A DNA stretch of 64,000 bases, taken from Aliidiomarina indica. GTDB taxonomy: Bacteria > Pseudomonadota > Gammaproteobacteria > Enterobacterales > Alteromonadaceae. The position numbers and the translations under genes were made by a program. Shown here piece after piece: positions 38,255-47,204 of this stretch. Below the pieces are notes generated by a model, which saw only the letters and a program-made list of their open reading frames with translations, was not told the DNA's origin and searched no databases. Numbering within the stretch: the first letter of the stretch is position 1; every line of letters starts with the position of its first letter. Location of the stretch: the NCBI RefSeq assembly GCF_015354615.1, contig NZ_JACAVQ010000002.1, forward strand, positions 248,001 to 312,000, read 5' to 3'.

Positions 38255-38794
38255 ATGAGACTAACAATTAGAAATTATGTGATTTTGGGCGTGCTAATCA
38301 CATTATCTCCACTTCTGGAAAGACTTAGTTATGAGTTCCGTTGGGGATTTATTGCGATTGCCCTTGTTATTCTTATGCTAGGGTTTTATGGCAACCGTGG
38401 TGGGAAGGAGATAAAGGATGTTGAAATTAATATCTTTTATTACCGGATGTTCCTGTGTGCCTCGCTAGCTACTCTCTTGGTAATCATCTTTTTTCATGAA
38501 AGTGCAGTGAGCCTTTACCTTCTTGTCGTGGCAGCGTTGTTGGGAATAATGTCTAATCTCAAGGATAAAGGGGATGTATTATTCACCGCGAAAGAAATTA
38601 ACTTCTTAAAGAAACGAACTGTTAAGTTCCTATGGGCTACAGCAGTAGGACTGATTATTGTCATCATGCTCAGTTTTCTTGAGTCACCAATTGGTAAATG
38701 GTCAGCAATTGGTTTCTTTTTGATGGCGGTAAGTTTTTTTGTTTACATACCGATGAAGTATTTATTAAAAGTATTTAAAGGATGCGGAGATTAA
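38255..38794 (+). CDS. Multi-pass membrane protein, candidate immunity protein of the Rhs tip
   Basis: 179 residues with about five to six hydrophobic segments (YVILGVLITLSPLLERLS, FIAIALVILMLGFYG, MFLCASLATLLVIIFF, LYLLVVAALLGIMSNL, FLWATAVGLIIVIMLSFL). It starts at ATG 38255, only seven bases after the Rhs tip frame, the position of cognate immunity genes in rhs loci. A membrane-located immunity protein would fit a tip acting on or at the inner membrane. Function is inferred from position; no domain recognised. Confidence 0.6.
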   Translation: MRLTIRNYVILGVLITLSPLLERLSYEFRWGFIAIALVILMLGFYGNRGGKEIKDVEINIFYYRMFLCASLATLLVIIFFHESAVSLYLLVVAALLGIMSNLKDKGDVLFTAKEINFLKKRTVKFLWATAVGLIIVIMLSFLESPIGKWSAIGFFLMAVSFFVYIPMKYLLKVFKGCGD

Positions 38795-38798
38795 GTAT

Positions 38799-39245
38799 AT
38801 GAGTACAATCGAATTTTACTTGATGAACATGAGTGTTTTGTTGTTCCTTATGTTCCCCGTAGCAATTAACGCGGCGTGATTAGAGGGCTTTCGGCGTAAC
38901 AAGGTTATTAAGTTCTTGAACGAAAATCGGGGTGACTTTCCAGAGCTTCCGGAGCTTGTAGGCGTAAGCAGGTTTTGGGATATGAATCTAGTTGCCGTTT
39001 TGCAATGGTTTCGGTTCTGGATTAATATGCCATCTTGGGAGCACGCTAATGACTGTATTGGCTGCACAAAAACAGAAATACAAGAGAGGCAGTCTGATGT
39101 CTGACAAGGGTGTCGTGAGGGGGATCCTTTGGATGGTGAGATAAGAGAAATAAATCAAATGTTTGGTCTTTGGCAAGATCCTTTCGCTGTCTCAGGCTGG
39201 TCCTATCATTGGACTCCAGCTGTTGCTAATCGCACAAGGAATTAA
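38799..39245 (+). pseudogene. Small-protein gene interrupted by two in-frame TGA codons
   Basis: One reading frame runs from ATG 38799 to TAA 39243-39245, two bases before the next gene, and is broken only by TGA at 38877-38879 and TGA at 39102-39104. The first part is hydrophobic (MNMSVLLFLMFPVAINAA), then LEGFRRNKVIKFLNENRGD, VAVLQWFRFWINMPSWEH, and after the second TGA a tail with FGLWQDPFAVSGWSYHWTP. Tryptophan would fit at both positions, as from TGG to TGA changes. ATG 38916 could still yield a 62-residue fragment. Family unknown. Confidence 0.5.
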
Positions 39246-39247
39246 TT

Positions 39248-39688
39248 ATGAGGCATAGAACGTGGATGATCATATTTGGTATTTTTGATTGTGCTTTATT
39301 TTTATCAATAATCTTAAGAAATGTATTATCTGGTGACGTTCCCTTTTACAGTGAATATATGGAATTCAGTTCGGCGTGGCGAGCGTTCTTCGATGTTGGA
39401 TACCTTCACCATCTTTACTGGATTGGTATTATTCCTGTGATTTTAGTTTATAGCACGATTATTACGGGTTTTTTGCTCATTAAAAATAGGCGGGCTGGCG
39501 TTATTTTAAGTGTCATCCATGCGCCATTTCGATTGTTGCTGATTTCTCTTCCCTCTTTCGGATTGATTTCGTATATATACTCCCAATTTGATATATCTGG
39601 GCTATACGTTGTCTTTTTAATTGTATATTGCCTTGAGATCGCCAAGACATACGTTTTAGTAAAAATCTATCGGTCATTTAGGAATTGA
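39248..39688 (+). CDS. Four-pass membrane protein, unknown function
   Basis: 146 residues, strongly hydrophobic, with about four membrane segments (MIIFGIFDCALFLSIILR, WIGIIPVILVYSTIITGFLL, FRLLLISLPSFGLISYIY, YVVFLIVYCLEIAKTYVL). The start is two bases after the TAA of the interrupted frame before it; the stop is a double TGA. AT-rich like its neighbours. It may be another immunity protein of the orphan cassette array, but there is no family evidence. Confidence 0.55.
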   Translation: MRHRTWMIIFGIFDCALFLSIILRNVLSGDVPFYSEYMEFSSAWRAFFDVGYLHHLYWIGIIPVILVYSTIITGFLLIKNRRAGVILSVIHAPFRLLLISLPSFGLISYIYSQFDISGLYVVFLIVYCLEIAKTYVLVKIYRSFRN

Positions 39689-39742
39689 TGATTCGCAAAT
39701 AGATGTTCATTGAACATAAGCCAACGTCGCTTAGGGATATAA

Positions 39743-40428
39743 ATGATGATTAAGGACAGCTACGAATTCAGGATATTTGGCTTCCTGCGGTTCACTACCT
39801 GATCCCACTTCTACTCTTTTTTAATCGAGTTCCAGCAAGAATTGCCTTCTACGTACTTTTTGTGGTGCTGTATTACTTTCCCGCAGGGCCTTACGAAACT
39901 GTGACAGTCGTTGGGCTTGTCGATACCAGCATTTATACATTTGTGATGGCTGGGATTGGGGTATTGCTCGCTTCTGATATAAATCGATTCATGGGAGACT
40001 CCTCACGAGTTAGCCTATTCATGGCATCGATTAAAATGAAGGTACTTACATTCTCAGTAGCCGTGTTGGTCGTTTTGGTGAGTTTTTTTATGGCCCAAGA
40101 TAGTCGATTAGAGACACTCGAGATGGCCCATCTCATCGATAACACACTGCAAGACTCGGTTCGCCTCAGCATGCCAGCCATACAAGCTGTCGCATTCCTT
40201 TTACTTGCTGCTGGTATATTCATTTCCACGAAGAAAGAACAGCTAATATGTATTGTACTCTCATGGCTAGCGTTGGCTTATTCCGGAGGCTTTCGTTTAG
40301 AGTGGCTTGGTTATTATTCTTTCGCTGATTTGTACGCACTATGTTCGGGGATTTTATTGTGGCAGGCCCTTAGCTCAAAAGAATCGATGCCCGAATCTGG
40401 CGCGGTGCAAAAAGGCGGGGAAGCGTAA
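39743..40428 (+). pseudogene. Multi-pass membrane protein gene with a probable frameshift near its start
   Basis: A well-placed ATG (39743, after TTAGGGAT) opens MMIKDSYEFRIFGFL and closes at a TGA near codon 20. A second frame overlaps it and, read from the codons for IQDIWLPAVHYLIPLLLFF, continues without a start codon to TAA 40428. One lost base in the GAATTC at about 39773 would join them into a ~227-residue protein with six or so membrane segments (AFYVLFVVLYYFPAG, VLTFSVAVLVVLVSFFMA, AIQAVAFLLLAAGIFIS). A GTG at 39862 could still give 188 residues. Function unknown; last gene of the island. Confidence 0.5.
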
Positions 40429-40484
40429 TGGGATGCAGGGGTTTGTGCTCAATTGCATCGATTCCCCTAATACCGCTAGGTAGT

Positions 40485-40515
40485 GAAAAAGAGGCAGGGT
40501 TACCCTGCCTCTTTG
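40485..40515 (-). terminator. Terminator of the RND operon, overlapping the pump stop codon
   Basis: Perfect 12-base stem AAAGAGGCAGGG / CCCTGCCTCTTT (40488-40499, 40503-40514) around a three-base loop. Read on the minus strand the loop is TAA, the stop codon of the RND gene, and the stem is followed by a T run. The last codons of the gene therefore form one arm of the terminator. Confidence 0.8.
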
Positions 40516-43500
40516 CGTTGGAGCACTAGGCTGAACATCACGGGGACTACAATTAACGTGAGCAAGGTGGCGAAGCCCAAGCCGAACATAATGGTCACCG
40601 CCATGCTAGCGAAGAACACATCAAAGAGTAGCGGCAGCATACCGAAAATAGTGGTGATCGCAGCCATGGTTACCGGCCTTACCCGGCTCACTGCGGCGTC
40701 TACGAGTGCATGATACGGCGATTTCCCGCTGCGCTCTTCGGTATTCACTTGTTCCACTAATACGATCCCGTTTTTAATCACCATGCCGGTGAGGCTCAAA
40801 ATGCCAAGCAGGGCCATAAAGGTAAACGATTGCTGGGTGAGTAATAAGCCGATGGTCACGCCAATAATACTCAGCGGAACTGTTGTCCAAATCACCAATG
40901 CTTTGCGGGTTGAGCTAAACAGCAACACGGTAATAATAAACATGGCCAGATAGCCCAAAGGCAACGAAGAGAATACGGCTGACCGCGCATCACCTGAAGC
41001 TTCATGCTCACCACCCCATTGTAATTCATACCCTGAAGGCATCGGCATGGCTTCAATATGCGGGCGCACTCGCGCAAACATTTGCGCTGGGGTTTCATCG
41101 TGTAGGGGATCAGGATCAGCCATCACGGTGAGGGTGCGTTTGCGGTCACGGCGTTGAATCACACTATCTTCCCACTCGAGTGGAATATCATCGATCACTT
41201 GCGCAATGGGCACATAGCGGTTGAGTGCCGGACTGTACACTTGGATGTCTTGCCATTGCTCTAAATATACGCGTTCTGCTTCAGGGGCGCGCACCAGTAT
41301 CGGCAACAAATCGGTGCCGTCACGATAAACGCCGACACGTTTTCCACGAAAATTAGCCAACAGCAAATCGTCTACATCTTGTTTGCTGATCCCCACCCGA
41401 CGAGCATGGGTTTCGTTAAACTGCGGGCGCAGTACTTTGCCTCGCTCGCGCCAATTATCGCGCACAAAGGTGAGCCCAGGATCGGCACTTAAAATCTGTT
41501 GTGCCTCTGCTGATAAGCGCCGCAAGGTATCGGGATCGGGGCCAATAAAGCGCACTTCAACGGCGGCCTTTACCGGAGGACCAATCTCCATTCGTTTTAT
41601 CTTGGTGCGGGCTTGCGGGTGATAGTGCGCTAAATAATCACGGGTGGCGGCAATCATCGTGGGCATATCGTCGCTACTATTCACGCGCACCAATAATTGG
41701 CCGTAGTTCTCGTTATCCAGCTCCACTAAATAGGGCAATGAAAAACGAGGCGCGCCGCGGCCAACGGTGGTGGCTACTTGAGAGACCGACTCGTGTCGCA
41801 GTAACCACTGTTCTGCCGCTTGCATATCTTCAGCGGTGGCTCGGATATCGGTTCCCTGTGGATACCAGAAATCGACGAAATAGAGAGGCGTATTTGAGCT
41901 GGGGAAAAAGCTTTGTTTCACTGCCTGAAAGCCCACCACACTTCCTACTAACAGCACGAGCATAAGCAACATCGTCATAATACGATGGCGCAATGAGAGC
42001 GTGAGTAATTTGCGATAGCTGTTATAAACCGGCTTGTTGTATAGGTCTCGTTCGTTGGTGGCAACAGGCACACCTTTACGAAACAGGCGATCACCGAGGA
42101 ATGGAATTAACATAAGCGCGGTGAGCCAACTTAATCCAAGCGAAATGAGGAGCACCCAGAATAAGGAGCCGGCGAATTCACCGGTCGCGTCGGCGGATAG
42201 CCCGATCGGGGCAAATGCAATAATGGCAATCACGGTAGCGCCAAGCAGTGGCATCGCGTTCTGGCGGATGACATCTTGGGCAGCACGCAATCGGGTTTGC
42301 CCTTTTTGAATGCCGACCAGCATCCCTTCGGTAATCACGATGGCATTGTCGACCAACATACCTAAAGCAATGATCAGCGCGCCAAGCGACACCCGATGCA
42401 GATTAATTTGGAACAAATGCATAAAGATAAAGGTGCCGAGTACCGTGAGCAATAGCACTAAGCCAATAATAAACCCGCTGCGTAAGCCCATGGTGAGTAG
42501 CAACGCTACGATGACAATCAGTACGGCTTGGGCGAGATTCTTTAGAAATCCAGATACGGATTGGTTTACTTCCGCAGGCTGATCATAAATGGGGGTAAGG
42601 TCCATGCCGATAGGCGTGGCATAGGTTAACTCTGCGAGCCGTTGATTAAGTTGCTCACCTACCTCAACGACGTTCACGTTATTGGCAAAAGACACGCCGA
42701 TCCAAACCGATTGCTCACCGTTGAATCGAAGAATATTTCTGGGAATGGGTTCAACCTGACGGTGGATGGTTGCGACATCGCCTAGATAGATTTGCTCGCG
42801 AGCGCCGGGGTTACTGATAATCAGGGTGTTGAGCTGTTCTACCGAGGTAAATTCACCACTTGTGGCAAAGCGCACAGCGTCATCTTGCAAGCGCACCCGA
42901 CCGGCATTGGATACGGTATTTTGGGTGGCGAGTAATTCGTAAATGCGTTGGGGTGGAATGCCCAAGTTCGCCAAACGAGCACGTGATACTTCAGCCACTA
43001 CTTGTTCTTGCTGCTCGCCAGCAATCACCACTTTGGCCACGCCCGGCACCAGAGCAAGCTCGCGACGTAGGTATTTGGCATGATCGCGCAGTGCCGGCAG
43101 TGAATAGCCATCACCGGTGAGTGCGAGCAATACCCCATACACATCTGAGAAGTCGTCTTGAATAACGATGGGCCCCGCCCCTGGGGGTAAATGACGCGCG
43201 TAATCATTCACCTTCCGGCGTAGTTCATCCCAAATCTGAGCTAACTCTTTGGCCCGATACTGCTCTTGCATCTCCACCATGATCTGACTTTGACCAGCGG
43301 TGGAAGTGGAGGTGATATGGCGAATATAGGGCAGCTCTTGCAGCACGTTTTCCAGTGGAACGGTGATTTCTTCTTCCACTTGTTGTGGTGATGCGCCAGG
43401 GTAAGGGGTCACCACAATGGCTTGTTTTATTGTGAACTCGGGGTCTTCCAGTCGGCCTAGCTGTTGCAGGGCAATGGTACCGCCAATCAGCAAGATCAGC

Positions 43501-43553
43501 AGAAAAATCCAGCTGCTAGTAGGCCGCTCAATACTATAACGGGCAATATTCAT
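40500..43553 (-). CDS. RND efflux pump inner-membrane transporter (HAE1 family)
   Basis: 1017-residue AcrB-type proton antiporter. N terminus MNIARYSIERPTSSWIFLLI, the porter-domain pattern VVTPYPGASPQQVEEEITVP, the transmembrane motif LGALIIALGMLVDNAIVITE (the two Asp-containing helix; LVDNAI conserved) and the second-half counterpart GILSLTGMVIKNGIVLVEQV are present, with 12 membrane helices and two large periplasmic loops. Paired with a membrane-fusion gene two bases upstream. No outer-membrane channel gene is present, so a channel encoded elsewhere is needed. Resembles VexK/VmeK-type pumps by eye; substrates unknown. Confidence 0.92.
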   Translation of the reverse strand: MNIARYSIERPTSSWIFLLILLIGGTIALQQLGRLEDPEFTIKQAIVVTPYPGASPQQVEEEITVPLENVLQELPYIRHITSTSTAGQSQIMVEMQEQYRAKELAQIWDELRRKVNDYARHLPPGAGPIVIQDDFSDVYGVLLALTGDGYSLPALRDHAKYLRRELALVPGVAKVVIAGEQQEQVVAEVSRARLANLGIPPQRIYELLATQNTVSNAGRVRLQDDAVRFATSGEFTSVEQLNTLIISNPGAREQIYLGDVATIHRQVEPIPRNILRFNGEQSVWIGVSFANNVNVVEVGEQLNQRLAELTYATPIGMDLTPIYDQPAEVNQSVSGFLKNLAQAVLIVIVALLLTMGLRSGFIIGLVLLLTVLGTFIFMHLFQINLHRVSLGALIIALGMLVDNAIVITEGMLVGIQKGQTRLRAAQDVIRQNAMPLLGATVIAIIAFAPIGLSADATGEFAGSLFWVLLISLGLSWLTALMLIPFLGDRLFRKGVPVATNERDLYNKPVYNSYRKLLTLSLRHRIMTMLLMLVLLVGSVVGFQAVKQSFFPSSNTPLYFVDFWYPQGTDIRATAEDMQAAEQWLLRHESVSQVATTVGRGAPRFSLPYLVELDNENYGQLLVRVNSSDDMPTMIAATRDYLAHYHPQARTKIKRMEIGPPVKAAVEVRFIGPDPDTLRRLSAEAQQILSADPGLTFVRDNWRERGKVLRPQFNETHARRVGISKQDVDDLLLANFRGKRVGVYRDGTDLLPILVRAPEAERVYLEQWQDIQVYSPALNRYVPIAQVIDDIPLEWEDSVIQRRDRKRTLTVMADPDPLHDETPAQMFARVRPHIEAMPMPSGYELQWGGEHEASGDARSAVFSSLPLGYLAMFIITVLLFSSTRKALVIWTTVPLSIIGVTIGLLLTQQSFTFMALLGILSLTGMVIKNGIVLVEQVNTEERSGKSPYHALVDAAVSRVRPVTMAAITTIFGMLPLLFDVFFASMAVTIMFGLGFATLLTLIVVPVMFSLVLQRKEAG

Positions 43554-43555
43554 GG

Positions 43556-44650
43556 TTATAGCCCTCGCTCACGCACCCACGGGCGAACCTGCTGGCCGTC
43601 CTCTAATTGATGGACTCCGGCAATGACTACGCGTTCGCCTTGGCGCAATCCAGAAACAATTAAAATATCGCTAGACGAAGCATGGCCGATGGTTACGCGC
43701 CGTTGCTCAAGAGCACCGCTATGGTCTGTTTGTGGATGGTAGACCCACACCATACGCTCTTGTTGTTGAAGCGGTGATGCGGGAGGAACAAATACCGCTG
43801 AGATGGGAACCCGAACGGTGTTGGGCTGTTGCGGCAACACCTGTTGGCTGTCGATAATGACACTCGCGGTCATGCCAGGCAAAATATTGCCGTCGCTAGG
43901 GGTAGGTAGGGTAAACACCACCCGATAGGTATTGGTGGCCGGATCGGCAATACGGTCCCATTGCCGTAGTTGGCCCTTAAACACGATGTCTGGCATGGAA
44001 TCAAAAACAATATCAGGTTGATAGTGGGTTTCGCGACGCACCTGCGCAAATAAGCGTTCTGGCACTTGAATACTCACGTCGATCATGTCGTCCACATGCA
44101 AGGTGACTACAGGCTGCTGTGGCCCCACGTTCTCATAGAGTTCCACGTGCAAATTGGCAATTATGCCAGCAAAAGGTGCGGTTAAACGGGTATAGCCAAG
44201 ATTCGCTTTCGCGGTATTAAGGTTCGCTCGGGCCACTTGCATTTCGGCGCGGGCTTCATCGAATTGAGACGCGGATATAATATTTTGCTCAAGCAGGCGT
44301 TCGAGACGCCGAAATTGTGCTTCGGCTAACTCAGCGCGTGCTTTTGCTTGAGCAACCGTAAGTTCATAATCGGTGGCATCAAGCGCCGCAATCAAATCGC
44401 CTTGATCAACGGCTTGCCCTGGGCGCCAAGGTAGCTCATGAATTTCACCCCCCACACGGAAAGTGAGATCAGCGGTTTGGGTTGCCTCGACCACGGCCGG
44501 AAAGCGCCGAATGTCACCGGGGCCGTCATTACCCACCGTATACAGTTTTACTGGGCGTAGTAACTCTGTTTCTTCGTGCACGGTCTCACTGCAGGCGCTA
44601 ATGAGAAGCGTCGGAAGTAGCAGCAATGCAATACGGTAAAAACGGGCCAT
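43556..44650 (-). CDS. RND efflux periplasmic adaptor (membrane fusion protein), lipoprotein
   Basis: 364 residues with a lipoprotein signal (IALLLLPTLLISACSET, Cys at ~21). It has the HlyD/MFP order: barrel-sandwich segment with PGQAVDQGDLIAALDATDYE, a helical hairpin (AKARAELAEAQFRRLERLLE), the second lipoyl half LTAPFAGIIANLHVELYENV, and a beta-barrel. I start at ATG 44650, six bases after AAGGAG. Coupled to the RND gene; a LysR gene is divergent. Confidence 0.92.
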   Translation of the reverse strand: MARFYRIALLLLPTLLISACSETVHEETELLRPVKLYTVGNDGPGDIRRFPAVVEATQTADLTFRVGGEIHELPWRPGQAVDQGDLIAALDATDYELTVAQAKARAELAEAQFRRLERLLEQNIISASQFDEARAEMQVARANLNTAKANLGYTRLTAPFAGIIANLHVELYENVGPQQPVVTLHVDDMIDVSIQVPERLFAQVRRETHYQPDIVFDSMPDIVFKGQLRQWDRIADPATNTYRVVFTLPTPSDGNILPGMTASVIIDSQQVLPQQPNTVRVPISAVFVPPASPLQQQERMVWVYHPQTDHSGALEQRRVTIGHASSSDILIVSGLRQGERVVIAGVHQLEDGQQVRPWVRERGL

Positions 44651-44773
44651 GTGATACTCCTTGGCGGTAATCTCTGCAGATAATAGACGCATTAGTTTAG
44701 TCGTGTTATATATAAAGATATATTGAATTAAATTTAGAAATTCATTCAGAAAAACTTAATAAGAGGTGGTGCT

Positions 44774-45727
44774 GTGAAGATTTGGCCCATTCGCGTGCTG
44801 AGTACTGTGATTGCCGCGGGCAGTTTACAAAGTGCTGCGCAAACGCTGCACCGCACGCCAGCGGCATTGAGCATGACGCTTTCAAATCTCGAAAATGAGC
44901 TTGGCTTTTCAGTACTCGATCGCACAGGATACAGACTCCAGCTTACCCCACAGGGCAGCCAGTTTTTGCGCCATGCCCAAGAATTGCTGCGCCAACATGA
45001 TCGGCTCAATTCGATTGTGACCCAACTTCGCGAGGGCGCAGAGCCGCAGCTGATGCTCTCTTATGACTACGCCTGCAACCCTGAGTTACTATTGGAGGCA
45101 CTTAAGCGCATTCAGCATGATTTTCCTGTTACTGAAGTGCATGTAAGTGGTCACTCGCAATTAGAGGCGTTGCAAGAAGTAGCACAAGGCCTCGCCGATA
45201 TTGCGCTAACGCCTTGGCTTCCGACGTTTCAGCAAATGGCCGACTTTGAAAGTTTGCGCGTGGCCCAATTTGAACTCGTGGTGGTCATCGCAAAGAGTTT
45301 GGTTGATGTGCATGGGGTTCCACAAACCCGAGATCAACTTGGGGAACTGCCCTATTTATTGCCCCGCAATTTAAATATGGGGATCAATCCGGAACAAATT
45401 TATCGCATCGCAGGACAGTCCCGCTTGCGGGTGAATGACTCTCATACTTTGGTGCGTTATTTGCGCGCGGGGCTTGGGTGGGGCATTGTGCCTCGGGATT
45501 TAGTGCAGCGAGAGTTAACCAATGGATCCCTGCTAGAAATAGATATCCCGGGTTTTCTTGATCACATTTCCGCCGAAGTGCATTTAGTGAAACTCGCGTC
45601 TAAGCAACTTGGCCCGGCGGGCATGCAGCTATGGAATGAGTTTGCGAAACGGGAAGGAAGCAAACAACGGGTGAAAGAACGGGCGGCTCGGGTAAAATCC
45701 CATGCCACGCAATCGTCATCGCGCTAA
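44774..45727 (+). CDS. LysR family transcriptional regulator
   Basis: 317 residues. The N-terminal winged helix-turn-helix reads STVIAAGSLQSAAQTLHRTP, AALSMTLSNLENELGFSVLD and RLQLTPQGSQFLRHA; the effector-binding domain follows from ~residue 90. It starts at GTG 44774 after AAGAGG. Divergent from the RND operon across 123 AT-rich bases, so it probably regulates that pump and itself. chrA follows 56 bases later on the same strand. Effector unknown. Confidence 0.88.
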   Translation: MKIWPIRVLSTVIAAGSLQSAAQTLHRTPAALSMTLSNLENELGFSVLDRTGYRLQLTPQGSQFLRHAQELLRQHDRLNSIVTQLREGAEPQLMLSYDYACNPELLLEALKRIQHDFPVTEVHVSGHSQLEALQEVAQGLADIALTPWLPTFQQMADFESLRVAQFELVVVIAKSLVDVHGVPQTRDQLGELPYLLPRNLNMGINPEQIYRIAGQSRLRVNDSHTLVRYLRAGLGWGIVPRDLVQRELTNGSLLEIDIPGFLDHISAEVHLVKLASKQLGPAGMQLWNEFAKREGSKQRVKERAARVKSHATQSSSR

Positions 45728-45783
45728 GCTATACTCAACGGCATCTTTTATTTAGCCATAACCTAACGCCAAGGATTGAATCA

Positions 45784-47085
45784 ATGGCAGATTCTCAAGT
45801 CTCTTTTCGTGAAGCCCTCGCCGTATGGTGGAAAATTGGCCTGCTCAGTTTTGGCGGCCCAGCCGGTCAAATAGCGCTCATGCATCGCATTATTGTGGAA
45901 GAGAAGAAATGGCTAAATGAAGATCGTTTTTTACACGCCTTAAATTACTGCATGTTGTTGCCGGGGCCGGAAGCGCAACAATTAGCCACCTATGTGGGTT
46001 GGTTGTTACATGGTGTGAAAGGCGGTGTTGTGGCAGGGATTCTATTTATTATCCCCGGCGCTGCAATGATTCTTGGGCTGTCATGGGCCTATGTATTGCT
46101 CACCGATGTAGGTGCTGTGGCGGGGCTGTTGTTTGGCTTGAAAGCGGCGGTGCTAGCGATAGTGGCACAAGCCTTGGTGCGCTTAAGCCGAAAGGCGTTG
46201 AAAACCGGGCTAGCCGCGATATTAGCGCTCGGTGGTTTCTTGGCATTGTTTGTTTTTTCAATTCCGTTTCCCGTTGTGGTTTTGGCGGCTGCTATTATTG
46301 GTTGGTTCTTTACCAATTACGACAATAAAGCGCTGGCCGACGCTCCAGCGGTAGAGCCGCTCTACTGGCCGGGCACCAAGCGCGCGGCACTCGTTTGTGC
46401 GGTGCTGTGGGTAGGTACCATTGCGTTGCTCATTGGGATATGGGGTGATGCCAGTGTCTGGACCAATATCGCTTTGTTTTTCTCAAAATTGGCGGTGGTG
46501 ACATTTGGTGGCGCCTATGCGGTGCTTGCCTATGTCGCGCAGCAAGCGGTGGAAAACTATGGCTGGCTGCAGCCGGGCGAAATGCTTGATGGCTTGGGTT
46601 TGGCGGAAACCACACCTGGGCCACTCATTTTGGTGACACAATTTGTTGGTTTTCTGGCAGGGTTTCGCGCTGAGACCGGCTTACATCCTTTGGCAGCAGC
46701 CACATTAGCGGCGTTTTTAACCACATGGATTACCTTTTTGCCTTGTTTTCTCTGGATCTTTGCTGGCGCGCCCTATGTGGAAAAACTGCGCGGAATGCCG
46801 CGTTTGAGCGCAGCGCTGGCGGCCATTACGGCAGCGGTGGTGGGGGTGATTGCCAACCTTGCGTTGTGGTTTGCGCTCAATTATTTATTTAGCGAACGGT
46901 TTACGTTCGAGACCTTCGGTATCTCCGTGTTGTTACCGCAGTTATCCAGCGTCGACTTATACGCGGTGGGGCTTACCGCAGTTGCCTTGATCTTGGTATT
47001 CCTGCTTAAGTTTGGCATCTTCCGCTTGCTGGGCATCATGGCGGTGGCTGGATTGTTGGTGCAGTGGCTTGGCCTAAGCGCTTGA
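45784..47085 (+). CDS. chrA: Chromate transporter, long-chain ChrA
   Basis: 433-residue membrane protein with two CHR domains in tandem. Domain 1 has KIGLLSFGGPAGQIALMHR and CMLLPGPEAQQLATYVGW; domain 2 has KLAVVTFGGAYAVLAYVAQ and GLAETTPGPLILVTQFVGF. These GGP and PGP blocks define the family, which exports chromate in known members. AAGGA precedes the ATG. Actual substrate here is untested. Confidence 0.9.
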   Translation: MADSQVSFREALAVWWKIGLLSFGGPAGQIALMHRIIVEEKKWLNEDRFLHALNYCMLLPGPEAQQLATYVGWLLHGVKGGVVAGILFIIPGAAMILGLSWAYVLLTDVGAVAGLLFGLKAAVLAIVAQALVRLSRKALKTGLAAILALGGFLALFVFSIPFPVVVLAAAIIGWFFTNYDNKALADAPAVEPLYWPGTKRAALVCAVLWVGTIALLIGIWGDASVWTNIALFFSKLAVVTFGGAYAVLAYVAQQAVENYGWLQPGEMLDGLGLAETTPGPLILVTQFVGFLAGFRAETGLHPLAAATLAAFLTTWITFLPCFLWIFAGAPYVEKLRGMPRLSAALAAITAAVVGVIANLALWFALNYLFSERFTFETFGISVLLPQLSSVDLYAVGLTAVALILVFLLKFGIFRLLGIMAVAGLLVQWLGLSA

Positions 47086-47204
47086 TGAATATCAATAACA
47101 AGGCGGTATCTGCTTGCCGCACATGCGAGGGCCGATTACACTGCGTTAGATGGATTGAGTTGTATGAACGCATTGGCAAAGGCATGCTAAGGAGCCACTA
47201 AGTT

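Noticed and set aside
37834-39104. TGA as tryptophan or selenocysteine in the island
   Set aside because: The same frames use TGG for Trp, host genes end in TGA, and no SECIS-like element or selenoprotein family is evident. Nonsense mutation is simpler.
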